Assembly (NCBI GenBank): GCA_040400005.1
Contig: JBBARC010000001.1
Coordinates: forward strand, 206,090 to 270,089
DNA from: JBBARC01 sp040400005
GTDB lineage: Bacteria > Pseudomonadota > Alphaproteobacteria > Acetobacterales > Acetobacteraceae
Length of the DNA stretch: 64,000 bases
Direction of reading: 5' to 3'
The number at the start of each line of letters is the position of its first letter. Position 1 is the first letter of the stretch. Position numbers and translations under genes: made by a program. Of the stretch, positions 35,059 through 44,107 are shown one piece after another. Under the pieces are notes generated by a model. The model worked only from the letters and a program-made list of their open reading frames with translations, did no database searches and was not told the DNA's origin.

Positions 35059-35565
35059 TTACCCACCCGCCCAGCGTGCCAGCAAATCCACCACGGCCTG
35101 GGCCGATACATGGCGCGCATCGGCCAGGCCAAACACCTCGCTACCATTCACCAATCGCCCACCGGGGGTCACCACCAGCACGGTGGGCACCGCGGTGATG
35201 GTCACGCCATAGCGCGCGGCAATGTCCAGGTTACGATCTTTGCGGCCAACATCGATCATCACCGGCACAAAACTATCGCGCACCCAGTTAGCCACCGCCG
35301 GTATCGCCAGCACCCCGCCCAACATGCGGCAATCGGGGCACCAATTGCCGCCAAAATCCAGCAGCACCGGTTTGCCGGTGCGCCGGCCTTCGGCAAACGC
35401 CAGCACCACCGCCTGATGCGCATCCGCATCGGGGTCGTAGGGCGCGGCGATCGGCACCGCCAACCCGGCGGGCAGCACCGGCACGGTCGTGGGCGGCCCC
35501 GCCGCCATCAAGCTCAGTGCCCCCAGCCCCACCCCGCGCCGGGACAACCCCAGCCGTTTAGCCAA
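35059..35565 (-). CDS. Tat-exported thioredoxin-fold protein
   Basis: A 168-aa protein with a thioredoxin domain and the redox motif GNWCPDCRML (CxxC with Pro-Asp inside), the cis-Pro loop AVPTVLVVTPGG and a C-terminal helix. The best start is TTG 35565, overlapping the MaoC stop. It gives KRLGLSRRGVGLGALSLMAAG, a twin-arginine signal, whereas longer starts run far into the MaoC gene. It likely reduces or isomerises disulfides, or matures a periplasmic protein. It sits between the MaoC gene and the secreted protein/kinase operon. Confidence 0.75.
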   Translation of the reverse strand: MAKRLGLSRRGVGLGALSLMAAGPPTTVPVLPAGLAVPIAAPYDPDADAHQAVVLAFAEGRRTGKPVLLDFGGNWCPDCRMLGGVLAIPAVANWVRDSFVPVMIDVGRKDRNLDIAARYGVTITAVPTVLVVTPGGRLVNGSEVFGLADARHVSAQAVVDLLARWAGG

Positions 35566-36010
35566 ACGCCATGGCCAGCGATACCGCCACCAGGGCCGGT
35601 TTTGCCTCGCCTTCAATTTCCACCGTGTTCTCGGTCGAAAACAGCACCCGACCAGGGCCTTTATCGTCCGCACTCAACATTTTTATGCGGTTGCGAATGC
35701 GTTTGCCGGCCCGCACCGGGGTCAGAAACCGCACCTTATCCGACCCATAATTCAACGCCGCCGTAATCGGCAGCCCGGTTTTCCAAATCGGCTCGCTCAA
35801 CATCGGGATCAGCGATAGGGTCAGGTAGCCATGCGCAATGGTGCCACCAAACGGCCCGTTAGCGGCTTTTTCCACATCCACGTGAATCCACTGATGATCG
35901 CCGGTGCACTCAGCAAAGGCGTTGATGCGGTCCTGATCGACCAGCACCCAATCCGACACCCCCAATTCCTGCCCCACCCGCGATGTCAATTCCGTCAACA
36001 AATCAGCCAT
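35558..36010 (-). CDS. MaoC family dehydratase
   Basis: A single-hotdog (R)-specific enoyl-CoA hydratase type protein (150 aa). The catalytic pattern is DQDRINAFAECTGDHQWIHVD followed by FGGTIAHGYLTLSLIPML. C-terminal strands include YGSDKVRFLTPVRAGKRIRNR. It may feed (R)-3-hydroxyacyl-CoA into PHA synthesis, since phaC and a phasin are in the window, but this is inference. Its stop overlaps the start of the thioredoxin-like gene. A hairpin repeat lies in its upstream region. Confidence 0.9.
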   Translation of the reverse strand: MADLLTELTSRVGQELGVSDWVLVDQDRINAFAECTGDHQWIHVDVEKAANGPFGGTIAHGYLTLSLIPMLSEPIWKTGLPITAALNYGSDKVRFLTPVRAGKRIRNRIKMLSADDKGPGRVLFSTENTVEIEGEAKPALVAVSLAMAFG

Positions 36011-36077
36011 AGATCGTGTCCCCTAGGTAAAATGAGTGTTGGTGTACCCTGCCGCCACGGCCAAAGGCCCAAACGTA

Positions 36078-36121
36078 CAAAAGTCTTTTTGCTTCTTTTT
36101 CTTCAGAAAAAGAAGAGTCTT
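36078..36121. repeat. Dispersed hairpin repeat, single copy A
   Basis: A perfect 24-bp palindrome at 36092-36115 (arms CTTCTTTTTCT / AGAAAAAGAAG), preceded by AAAAGTCTTTTTG. It lies between divergent maoC and bchO-like genes. The same hairpin occurs at four other places in the window. Confidence 0.9.
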
Positions 36122-36189
36122 CCCCCATATGTCAACGCCACGCCTTTTACGGCATGCATAACGGCGTAAGACCACAGATAAGGCGCACC

Positions 36190-37044
36190 ATGTTAAATTG
36201 GGCAAGGGATGGCGGCGATTGGCCGAACCGCGAAGCAAGCAGTTTTGTTGATGCCGGCGGTTTGCGCTTTCACGTGCAAATCATGGGGCAAGGGCCGGTG
36301 CTGCTGCTGCTGCACGGCACCGGTGCTGCCAGCCACAGTTTTCGCGATTTAGCCCCCGATCTGGCGCAAGATTTCACCGTCGTGGTGCCCGACCTGCCCG
36401 GCCATGGGTTTAGCGAATCGCCTGGCTCGCCGCAGATGGCACTAAACCCAATGGCCAAGGCGGTAGCCGATTTGCTCGCGGTGCTCGGCCTGTCGCCGGC
36501 CGCGGTGGTGGGCCATTCGGCCGGCGCCGCGATCGGCGCCCGTATGATCCTAGATGGCACGATTTCCCCATCCCGCCTGATCAGCCTCAACGGCGCACTC
36601 TTACCGATACCCGGTATGACCGGCGCGTTTTACGGGTCGATGGCCAAAATGATGGCACTGATGCCCGGCATGCCGTGGTTTTTTGCCTTTGGCGCGCAGG
36701 ATCGCACAACCCTTGCCAGCATGATCGAAAGCACCGGCTCGCGGCTCGACCCGCGCGGCCTATCGCTCTACCGGCGGCTGCTGAAAAACCCGATGCTGAT
36801 GTCCAACGTGCTGGGCATGATGGCCAATTGGGATCTCGATCAGCTTGCCGCAGACCTACCGCGTTTGGGTCAACGCCTGATGCTGGTTGTGGCCGACGGC
36901 GATCGTGCCGTGCCGCCCAAAGTTGCCGCCAAAATTGCCCGCCTAGTGCCCGGCGCGCAAACCGTTTTCCAGCCGGGCCTAGGCCATTTATCCCATGAGG
37001 AAGACCCCGCCGGCACGGCCGCCCTGATCCGGGCCGCCGTATAG
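36190..37044 (+). CDS. bchO: Alpha/beta hydrolase, BchO-like magnesium-chelatase accessory protein
   Basis: A 284-aa alpha/beta hydrolase matching the BchO family at its N-terminus (DWPNREASSFVDAGGLRFHV) and through GPVLLLLHGTGAASHSFRDL, DLPGHGFSESP and the nucleophile elbow VVGHSAGAAIGARMI. The C-terminal His region is GLGHLSHEEDP. In phototrophs bchO sits with magnesium-chelatase genes and is used in bacteriochlorophyll synthesis. Here it stands alone, so either a photosynthesis cluster exists elsewhere or it is a close non-phototrophic homologue. ATG 36190 gives the family-like N-terminus. Confidence 0.75.
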   Translation: MLNWARDGGDWPNREASSFVDAGGLRFHVQIMGQGPVLLLLHGTGAASHSFRDLAPDLAQDFTVVVPDLPGHGFSESPGSPQMALNPMAKAVADLLAVLGLSPAAVVGHSAGAAIGARMILDGTISPSRLISLNGALLPIPGMTGAFYGSMAKMMALMPGMPWFFAFGAQDRTTLASMIESTGSRLDPRGLSLYRRLLKNPMLMSNVLGMMANWDLDQLAADLPRLGQRLMLVVADGDRAVPPKVAAKIARLVPGAQTVFQPGLGHLSHEEDPAGTAALIRAAV

Positions 37045-37052
37045 AGCGCGGT

Positions 37053-37427
37053 TTATTTTAGGGTTTCGAGATACGCGATCAGGTTTTGCCGGTCGCTATC
37101 AACCGCAACCCCAGCAAACGCCATTTTGGTGCCAGGAACAACCTTCATCGGGCCGGTGAGATAAACGTCCAGATTTTCGGGCGTCCACACCTTGTTATAG
37201 GCCTTCATCGCAGTGGAATAGTTGTAGCCATCGACGCTTCCACTGGCCCGGCCCACCACACCATACAAGGTTGGCCCGATTTTAGTGCGCCCGGCTTCGG
37301 CCGAATGGCACAGGCCACAGCGCGCAAACACGGTTTTTCCGGCCGCCGCATCGCCAGCAGCCCAAGCTGGCGCCGCCAACACAGCCAAACTTAGCATCGC
37401 CGCACTCAGTATCATCACCCGTGTCAT
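37053..37427 (-). CDS. Class I cytochrome c
   Basis: A soluble periplasmic c-type cytochrome (124 aa precursor). A signal peptide ends at AAPAWAAGDA. The heme motif is CGLCHS (CxxCH) with IGPTLYGVVGR following, and the Met ligand is in TKMAFAG. ATG 37427 is preceded by AGGAG at a good distance, which fixes the start. It is convergent with the bchO-like gene (8-bp gap) and lies downstream of mlaC. It resembles the cytochromes that shuttle electrons to terminal oxidases. Confidence 0.93.
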   Translation of the reverse strand: MTRVMILSAAMLSLAVLAAPAWAAGDAAAGKTVFARCGLCHSAEAGRTKIGPTLYGVVGRASGSVDGYNYSTAMKAYNKVWTPENLDVYLTGPMKVVPGTKMAFAGVAVDSDRQNLIAYLETLK

Positions 37428-37504
37428 CACTTTGGCTCCTTTAGGGTTCGCGGTGCAGTTTACCTGAACGCACGCCAAAATCGTTGTCTTAAGTCAAGCC
37501 GGGA

Positions 37505-38113
37505 TCAGCTTTTGCGCTCCAGCTTCCGTGCCATCGCCTCAATCAACGCATCGATGTCGCCGCTATGGCCGCTCAGGAAGCTGCCATAATCATTGCGCTG
37601 TGTCAGCCGCATGCTGGTGCCTTCGGCAATCACATCAATAATTAACGGCGCGCCGCTTTTGCTGCTAATCACCCATTGCACATCGGCGGTCGGCGCATTG
37701 GGCCGCACAATGGTGGTGTTCACCGCCACATCATCACCCAGCGGGCGGGCATCCTTAATGGTGTAGCTAACGCCCTGATATTCGCCCAAATGGCCGCTGA
37801 TGCTTTTCAGCAGCACACGGTGAAACACTAGGGTGTAACGCGCCTGCTGGTCTGGGGTTGCTTTGGCCCAGAACCGGCCCAGGCAAAACCGCGCAATCGC
37901 CGCCACATCAACATGCCGTTCGATCGTTGGTTTCAGCAGCGCGGTTTTTTGGTCATTCGGCGCCGGCCCGTTCACCACGGCGACCAGTTCCTGGCCAAAT
38001 TGGGTGGTAAACGCCGTCACCTCAGGCGATGCGGCGCGCAACGGCTGACTAAAGGCGGCTAAGCACAAAAAACCTGTCAGCACCAAAGCTGCACGGCGGG
38101 TGGTAATGAGCAT
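37505..38113 (-). CDS. mlaC: MlaC-family phospholipid-binding periplasmic protein
   Basis: A 202-aa periplasmic carrier of the Ttg2D/MlaC family that moves phospholipids between the outer and inner membranes. An N-terminal signal (TTRRAALVLTGFLCLAAF) is followed by TAFTTQFGQELVAVVNG, IERHVDVAAIARFCLGRFW and VISSKSGAPLIIDVIAEGTSM. It lies 41 bp after mlaA on the same strand. The MlaFEDB transporter genes are not in this window, as is common when mla genes are split. Confidence 0.9.
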   Translation of the reverse strand: MLITTRRAALVLTGFLCLAAFSQPLRAASPEVTAFTTQFGQELVAVVNGPAPNDQKTALLKPTIERHVDVAAIARFCLGRFWAKATPDQQARYTLVFHRVLLKSISGHLGEYQGVSYTIKDARPLGDDVAVNTTIVRPNAPTADVQWVISSKSGAPLIIDVIAEGTSMRLTQRNDYGSFLSGHSGDIDALIEAMARKLERKS

Positions 38114-38154
38114 GTCGTCAGTTTCTCGCTTAAAAATAATGTCTGCGCCTAATC

Positions 38155-38916
38155 TCAGCGGGTATCCCCGCGGGCCGCATCAATGCCAGATTGCGCGTTC
38201 TGGCGGTATAAACTGCGCAAAGTCGCATAAGGATCCAAGGCGCTTGCTTTTATCCGATCAAGGTCGGTCAGCAGCGAAGACCGCGTATCCAGCACGCCTA
38301 AGCCAAATTTGGCGTAGCTCAGGGTTGCCAGGCCCTGCCCGCTGGGGGTCCAGGTAAACGGATCAGCCGCCATATCGCCGCCAAACCCCACAACGGCGCG
38401 CGGGCTAGATGGGCCCAGCACCGGCAGAAACAGAAACGGCCCCGATGGAATGCCCCACACCCCAAGCGTTGTGTTAAAATCAGCATCGTGCCCGGCAAGC
38501 CCGAGCGATTTGGCGATATCGAACAAGCCGCCCACACCCAGCAGTGAATTAACCGTAAAGCGCCACAGCGTAATCGCCGCCCGCTTGGGGTTGCCCTCGG
38601 CGATGTCGTTGACGAAAACCGTGGTAGATCCCAAATTATTCAGCACATTGTGCACGCCATTGCGGGCCGGGCGCGGCACCGCCCACACATAGGCCACCGC
38701 CACCGGGCGAATGGCATACGTATCCAGCGCGTCGTTCACCTTATAAAAAACGCGGTTAGTCGGTTCTAACGGGTCATTGGTTTCGCGAAATTCGGCAACC
38801 GCTTCGGGGTCGCTGGCCGGCGGCGGCGTGGCGCACGCCGCCAGTGCTAAGCCCACCACGGCAAAGCTTGCAAAATTCAACGCAAGGCGGCGAAACGGCC
38901 GATTGGCAAGCGACAT
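38155..38916 (-). CDS. mlaA: MlaA/VacJ family lipoprotein
   Basis: A 253-aa outer-membrane lipoprotein that removes misplaced phospholipid from the outer leaflet. The lipobox is LALAAC. Family blocks are NDPLEPTNRVFYKVNDALD, NGVHNVLNNLGSTTVFVND, RFTVNSLLGVGGLFDIAKSLG and the FLFLPVLGPSSPRAVVG segment. ATG 38916 places the lipoprotein signal correctly; longer starts add unlikely sequence. It forms a two-gene unit with mlaC. Confidence 0.93.
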   Translation of the reverse strand: MSLANRPFRRLALNFASFAVVGLALAACATPPPASDPEAVAEFRETNDPLEPTNRVFYKVNDALDTYAIRPVAVAYVWAVPRPARNGVHNVLNNLGSTTVFVNDIAEGNPKRAAITLWRFTVNSLLGVGGLFDIAKSLGLAGHDADFNTTLGVWGIPSGPFLFLPVLGPSSPRAVVGFGGDMAADPFTWTPSGQGLATLSYAKFGLGVLDTRSSLLTDLDRIKASALDPYATLRSLYRQNAQSGIDAARGDTR

Positions 38917-39079
38917 ATCAAAACCTTTATCGCGGCCAATCGGGGCTGCATCCGTGGGGTAACCAAATAGCACACGCCCGGTTTGCTGCAACGCGGCCGC
39001 ACACATCAAATTGCCCCCTTGAAGTGGGGCGACACATCCTAACTTGCAACCAAGACCCTTCCCACCGCATGAACGCCAA

Positions 39080-40024
39080 ATGAACTCTGTGCCAATCCCC
39101 CCCGCCGCCGCTCGCGATGATCGCGATGATCGTCACCAGTCTGCGCGCCTGCTGCGCCTGCCCGACCACGCGGCTGCCGCACCAGCCCTAAGCTTTGAGT
39201 TTTTCCCGCCACGCACCGAGGCGCTAGAAGCCCAATTGTGGCAGTGCATCGATCGCCTAGCACCGCTCGCCCCCCGCTTTGTCTCGGTCACCTACGGCGC
39301 CGGCGGCACCACCCAAGCCCGCACCCACGCAACCGTTACCCGCATCGTGCGCGAAACCGCCCTTACGCCTGCCGCCCACCTCACCTGCGTCGGCGCCGAA
39401 CGGGGTGCCGTGGATGATGTCGCCCGTGCTTATTGGGATAGCGGCGTGCGCCATATCGTCGCCTTGCGCGGCGATGTCCCCGGCGGCGGCGCCTACCAGC
39501 CGCACCCGCAAGGCTACGCCTACGCGGCCGATTTGGTCGCCGGCCTAAAACGCATCGGTGATTTTGAAATTTCAGTGGCAGCCTACCCCGAAACCCACCC
39601 CGAGGCTGCAACCCGAACCGCCGACCTCGATAATCTGAAACGCAAACTTGATGCCGGCGCCACCCGCGCCATCACCCAGTATTTCTTTGATGCCGACATG
39701 TATTTGCGCTTCATGGACCGGTGCGCCGCCGCCGGCATCACCACCCCTATCGTGCCCGGCATCATGCCGGTCAGTAATTTTGAAACCGCCAAAAAATTCT
39801 CCGCCGGCTGCGGCGCCACCATCCCCGCCTGGATGGAGCGGGTATTTGAAGGCACCGAACACGATCCCGAAACTCGCCGCATGGTCGCCGCCTTCGTCGC
39901 CGCCGAACAGGTGCGCGTGCTGCAAGCCAACGGCATCAGCGAATTTCATTTTTACACGCTAAACCGCCCCGACCTCACCTACGCCATCGCCCACATCCTG
40001 GGCGTGCGGCCCGTCACCGGTTAG
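39080..40024 (+). CDS. metF: 5,10-methylenetetrahydrofolate reductase
   Basis: FAD enzyme giving 5-methyl-THF for methionine synthesis (314 aa). Motifs are ALSFEFFPPRTEALEAQLW, FVSVTYGAGGTTQ, HLTCVGAERG, IVALRGDVPGG and ITQYFFDADMYLRF, with FHFYTLNRPDLTYAI at the C-terminus. ATG 39080 is preferred. It is divergent from mlaA. I looked for a SAM riboswitch in the 160-bp upstream region and see no convincing one. Confidence 0.94.
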   Translation: MNSVPIPPAAARDDRDDRHQSARLLRLPDHAAAAPALSFEFFPPRTEALEAQLWQCIDRLAPLAPRFVSVTYGAGGTTQARTHATVTRIVRETALTPAAHLTCVGAERGAVDDVARAYWDSGVRHIVALRGDVPGGGAYQPHPQGYAYAADLVAGLKRIGDFEISVAAYPETHPEAATRTADLDNLKRKLDAGATRAITQYFFDADMYLRFMDRCAAAGITTPIVPGIMPVSNFETAKKFSAGCGATIPAWMERVFEGTEHDPETRRMVAAFVAAEQVRVLQANGISEFHFYTLNRPDLTYAIAHILGVRPVTG

Positions 40025-40030
40025 CCAAAA

Positions 40031-40308
40031 ATGATCACCACCAGCAGGCTTTTGCTGCGCCCCTGGCACGATCACGATATCGCCCCGTTTGCCGCGATGT
40101 GCGCCGACCCCGCGGTGATGGCTTTACCCGCTGCGGCTTGCCCGAACTCGTCGCCATGATCGTGCCAGCCCATCAAAATTCACGCGCGGTCGCGCAACGC
40201 TTAGGCATGGCCAGCAACGCCCGCGACGATTTCGACTATCCCGAAGCGGGCCTAAGCGATCCCCTGCGCCGCCATATGCTCTACCGCGTCACCGCACCCG
40301 TCATCTAG
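40031..40308 (+). pseudogene. Internally deleted GNAT acetyltransferase
   Basis: Six bp after metF an ATG opens MITTSRLLLRPWHDHDIA followed by PFAAMCADPAVM, the usual N-terminus of a RimJ/RimL-like acetyltransferase. At about 40125 homology jumps, in another frame, to a GNAT C-terminus: GLPELVAMIVPAHQNSRAV, RLGM, DFDYPEAGL and RRHMLYRV. The central acetyl-CoA-binding part (about 85-95 residues) is missing. The first frame stops at 40159 and the second at 40308. This is an internal deletion with frame change and makes no working enzyme. Confidence 0.75.
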
Positions 40309-40466
40309 CATCACATCCGCGTGTGCCTGCCCGCCCGCGCACGGTTTTGCACGCAGTGAGACACAAGCTGCACCCAGCGAGACGCTTTTACCCGCAACGC
40401 CATCTACACTCACCGCTTAATCTGGCCGCCCCACCGGCCGCCAGTGTCGCGGGAGACATTTTTACC

Positions 40467-41756
40467 ATGCCGGCCAAAACCCCCAATCTGCGCACCATCA
40501 CCCTAAGCCTGTGCCTGTGCAGCGCTGCCACCAGTGCCGGCGCCGTGCCCAGCCTGACCATCCTGCACAGCTTCGCCAATGATGGGTTGGAAGGCACCGC
40601 ACCGCGCGCAACTTTGGTCGCCGATCCCCAAGGTAATTTATACGGCACCAACACCTCGGCCGGCCTCAACACCTTCGGCACAATATTCAAACTCAGCAAA
40701 CCGGCGCTGGCCGGCGCGCCCTGGGTTGCCTCCGTATTGCACGTGTTCGGCGGCAACGACGGCCGCTTCCCGGCCGGCGGCCTGGTGTTTTCCGGCGGCG
40801 CCCTGTACGGCGTCGCCCCCTATGGCGGCGCCCACGATCACGGCACGGTGTTTCAACTAACCCCCACCGGCGCCACCTGGTCGTTTAGCAAAATCTATGA
40901 TTTTTCGGGCATCGATGGTGATACCCCCAATGGCGACCTCACCGCCGACGCCTCCGGCAATATATTTGGCGCAACCTACGTCGGCGGATCTGGCCAGGGC
41001 ACCGTGTTCGAACTCTCCCCGCCTCCCGCCGGCACCACCGTCTGGTCGTTCAACACACTGCATTATTTCAGCGCCGCCTACGTGCCAGTAAAACACGCCA
41101 TCATCGGCGATGCGGTTAACCCGCTGGGGTCGGTCATGCTGGGCGCCGACGGCGCCCTGTATGGTACCGGCCAAGGCGGCGGCGCCAAAGGGTTTGGCGC
41201 GGTGTTCCGCCTAGCCCCACCGGTAAACCCCGGCGATACCTGGACCGAAACCCTGATCTACAGCTTTGCCGGCGCAACCACCGGCACCGGCCCGGTGGGA
41301 AAACTCATCACCAATGCCAGCGGCGCCATTTTCGGCACCGCCGCCTTTGGTGGCAGCGCAAACGCCGGCACGGTATTCAAATTAACCCCAACCGGCGCCA
41401 CGTGGGCGTTTACCCGCATCGCCAATTTTACCGGCATGCCCACCGACCTGCACCCCTTCGCAGGCCTAGTGTTCGGCAAAAACGGCGCCCTACTTGGCAC
41501 CTCCTTCGATGGCGGCAACGGCAACCCGCTCGATGGCACGCATAACGGGTCGGGCACCATCTTTCAGCTCAAACCGTCCGCCAACCCAACCGGCTACACC
41601 AAAACCACCATCTGGCAGTTTGCCACCACCGGGCTTGCCGGCTGGTACCCTCAGGCCGCCCTGATCGCCGGGCCCAAGGGCAGTTTTTATGGCACCACCA
41701 CCGACGAAAATTTTGTCGCCCGCGGGCAGGGCACTGTGTTTTCGTTTACGCCTTAG
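40467..41756 (+). CDS. Secreted GloVer-type tandem-repeat protein
   Basis: A 429-aa exported protein. A signal peptide (ITLSLCLCSAATSAGA) is followed by about nine beta-propeller-like repeats of the GloVer type, with units such as LVADPQGNLYGTN, FGTIFKL, GALYGVAPYGGAHDHGTVFQL and GNIFGATYVGGSGQGTVFEL. These occur in many environmental bacteria, usually without known function. ATG 40467 sits just before the signal core. It ends 10 bp before a hairpin repeat that may terminate it. No partner gene is evident. Confidence 0.85.
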   Translation: MPAKTPNLRTITLSLCLCSAATSAGAVPSLTILHSFANDGLEGTAPRATLVADPQGNLYGTNTSAGLNTFGTIFKLSKPALAGAPWVASVLHVFGGNDGRFPAGGLVFSGGALYGVAPYGGAHDHGTVFQLTPTGATWSFSKIYDFSGIDGDTPNGDLTADASGNIFGATYVGGSGQGTVFELSPPPAGTTVWSFNTLHYFSAAYVPVKHAIIGDAVNPLGSVMLGADGALYGTGQGGGAKGFGAVFRLAPPVNPGDTWTETLIYSFAGATTGTGPVGKLITNASGAIFGTAAFGGSANAGTVFKLTPTGATWAFTRIANFTGMPTDLHPFAGLVFGKNGALLGTSFDGGNGNPLDGTHNGSGTIFQLKPSANPTGYTKTTIWQFATTGLAGWYPQAALIAGPKGSFYGTTTDENFVARGQGTVFSFTP

Positions 41757-41765
41757 GGGAACAAC

Positions 41766-41802
41766 CTTCTTTTTCTGAAGAAAAAGAAGCAAAAAGACTT
41801 TT
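41766..41802. repeat. Dispersed hairpin repeat, single copy B
   Basis: The same 24-bp palindrome as at 36092 in opposite orientation (41766-41789), followed by CAAAAAGACTTTT. It lies 10 bp after the GloVer gene and upstream of uvrD. Confidence 0.9.
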
Positions 41803-41878
41803 GGTATTTGGGGGCTAGGCGCGCGGCTACGCAGCGGTGCGCCTTGGCCGCGGGCTTTAGGCACTTTATAGCTTTGCG

Positions 41879-44107
41879 GTGTCTTACGATTCCCCCCCCT
41901 CCCCTGCCGGCTACCTTGATCGCTTAAACCCCGAACAGCGCGAGGCGGTGGAAAGCATCGATGGCCCGTTACTGGTGCTCGCCGGCGCCGGCACCGGCAA
42001 AACCCGCGTGCTCACCACACGCTTTGCCCATATTTTAATGAGCCAACGCGCCGCCCCCTACCAGGTGCTGGCCGTCACCTTCACCAACAAAGCGGCCCGC
42101 GAAATGCGCGAACGGGTCGCCGCCATGCTGGGCCAGCCGGCCGAGGGTTTGTGGCTCGGCACCTTCCACGCCCTCTGCGCCCGCATGCTGCGCCGCCATG
42201 CCGAACTGGTCGGCCTAACCCCAAGTTTTTCCATCCTCGATACCGATGACCAGCTCCGCCTGCTCAAACAGGTGATGGAACCGATGGGGATAGATGCCAA
42301 ACGCTGGCCGCCGCCCGCCGCCATGGCCATTATCCAGCGCCTGAAAGACCGCGCCATCATCGCCGCCGCCGTCACCGCCGCCGATGGCGGCGATTTCGCC
42401 AATGGCCGCATCGGCGAAATTTACGCCGCCTACCAAGCCCGCCTGCGCGCCCTCAACGCCGTCGATTTTGGCGATTTGCTGTTGCTGGTCACCGAAATCC
42501 TCAAAAACCACCCAGACGTGCTGGCCCAGTATCACCGCATGTTTCGCTATATTCTGGTCGATGAATACCAAGATACTAACGTGGTACAGTATCTCTGGCT
42601 TAGGCTACTGGCCCAGGTGTCAAAAAACATCTGCTGTGTGGGCGACGATGATCAATCGATTTACTCCTGGCGCGGCGCCGAAGTTGAAAACATTTTGCGC
42701 TTCGAACGCGATTTTCCTGGCGCCCGCATCGTTAAACTCGAACGCAATTACCGCTCCACCGCACCCATTCTGGCCGCCGCCTCCGGCCTGATCGCGCATA
42801 ACGAAGGCCGGCTTGGTAAAACTTTACGGGTGGGCACCACCAATCGCCAAGCCGACGAACCCAATATCGATATTTATAGTTTGTGGGATTCCGACGAAGA
42901 AGCTCGCCTGGTTGGCGAACGCGTCGAAACCCTGCGGCGCCAGCATTTTTCCCTAGGCGAAATGGCCATACTGGTGCGCGCCGGGTTTCAAACCCGCGCC
43001 TTTGAAGAACGCATGATCGCACTCGGTATTCCCTACCGCGTCGTCGGCGGCTTGCGGTTTTACGAACGCGCCGAAATTCGCGATGCCATCGCCTATCTGC
43101 GCCTGCTGCGCCAACCCGCCGATGATCTGGCGTTTGAACGCATCATCAACGTGCCGCGCCGTGGTGTCGGCGACGTCGCCTTGCGCGCCCTGCGAGAGAT
43201 TAGCCGCACCGATCAAATTTCACTCACCGCCGCGGCCTCTATCGCAATCGCGCGCGGCACCCTGCGTGGCCGCGCCCGCGAAGGCGTGCAAAACCTGCTG
43301 CGCGATTTTGCCCGCTGGCACGACATGCTGGCGGTTGAAGGCCACGTGGTCACCGCGGCAACCTTGCTCGATGATAGCGGCTACACCGCCATGTGGCAGG
43401 CCGATACCAGCCCAGAAGCCCCCGGCCGCTTAGAAAACCTCAAAGAATTGGTGCGCGCTTTGGGCGATTTTGAAAACCTAAACGGGTTTTTGGATCACGT
43501 CTCCCTGGTGATGGAAAACGAAGAACAGGCCGGCGAGGAACGCCTAAGCCTCATGACCCTGCATGCCGCCAAAGGATTGGAATTCGATTGTGTCTTTCTG
43601 CCCGGTTGGGAAGAAGGCGTATTCCCCAATCAACGATCAATCGATGAAAACGGCCTTAAAGGGTTAGAAGAAGAACGCCGGCTTGCCTATGTCGGCATCA
43701 CCCGCGCGCGCAAACGCTGCACCATTACGCATGCCGCCAATCGGCGCATTTATGCCAACTGGCAAAGCTCAATCCCCAGCCGTTTTCTCGATGAAATCCC
43801 CGCCGATCACGTCACCCGCCACGGCTCGGCGGCCATGCGCCGCGCCGCCAGCGAACGCCAAAGCTACATTTCCGCACCAAGTGCCTTTGCCAACGGCCCG
43901 CTGGTTGCCCGCCCGCAGCGCATAACCGAATCCTGGGAACAACCCGCCCGCCCCGCACGCGCCGATGCCATTGCGCGCGGCGATCGCGTGTTTCACCAAA
44001 AATTCGGCTACGGCCTGGTTACCAACGTGCAAGATGATAGACTGGATATAGAGTTTGAAAAAGCCGGGCAAAAACGCGTGCTCGATAGATTTGTGGAAAA
44101 ATCATGA
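41879..44107 (+). CDS. uvrD: UvrD/PcrA-type ATP-dependent 3'-5' DNA helicase
   Basis: Superfamily 1A helicase (742 aa) used in nucleotide excision and mismatch repair. Motifs are LNPEQREAV (Q motif), LVLAGAGTGKTRVLT (I), FTNKAAREMRER (Ia), LVDEYQDTN (II), CVGDDDQSIYSWRGA (III), LERNYRS (IV), TLHAAKGLEFDCVFLPGWEE (V) and EERRLAYVGITRA (VI). The C-terminal tail HQKFGYGLVTNVQDDRLDI resembles the UvrD Tudor-like RNA-polymerase-binding end. Translation starts at GTG 41879. The stop overlaps prmA (ATGA). Confidence 0.95.
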   Translation: MSYDSPPSPAGYLDRLNPEQREAVESIDGPLLVLAGAGTGKTRVLTTRFAHILMSQRAAPYQVLAVTFTNKAAREMRERVAAMLGQPAEGLWLGTFHALCARMLRRHAELVGLTPSFSILDTDDQLRLLKQVMEPMGIDAKRWPPPAAMAIIQRLKDRAIIAAAVTAADGGDFANGRIGEIYAAYQARLRALNAVDFGDLLLLVTEILKNHPDVLAQYHRMFRYILVDEYQDTNVVQYLWLRLLAQVSKNICCVGDDDQSIYSWRGAEVENILRFERDFPGARIVKLERNYRSTAPILAAASGLIAHNEGRLGKTLRVGTTNRQADEPNIDIYSLWDSDEEARLVGERVETLRRQHFSLGEMAILVRAGFQTRAFEERMIALGIPYRVVGGLRFYERAEIRDAIAYLRLLRQPADDLAFERIINVPRRGVGDVALRALREISRTDQISLTAAASIAIARGTLRGRAREGVQNLLRDFARWHDMLAVEGHVVTAATLLDDSGYTAMWQADTSPEAPGRLENLKELVRALGDFENLNGFLDHVSLVMENEEQAGEERLSLMTLHAAKGLEFDCVFLPGWEEGVFPNQRSIDENGLKGLEEERRLAYVGITRARKRCTITHAANRRIYANWQSSIPSRFLDEIPADHVTRHGSAAMRRAASERQSYISAPSAFANGPLVARPQRITESWEQPARPARADAIARGDRVFHQKFGYGLVTNVQDDRLDIEFEKAGQKRVLDRFVEKS

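Noticed and set aside
36092..36115. Hairpin copy A as a rho-independent terminator
   Set aside because: It lies between two divergent genes, where no transcript should end, so a terminator role cannot be general.
38917..39079. SAM riboswitch upstream of metF
   Set aside because: I looked for conserved SAM-I/SAM-II type stems and found no convincing match; the region is simply the divergent mlaA/metF spacer.
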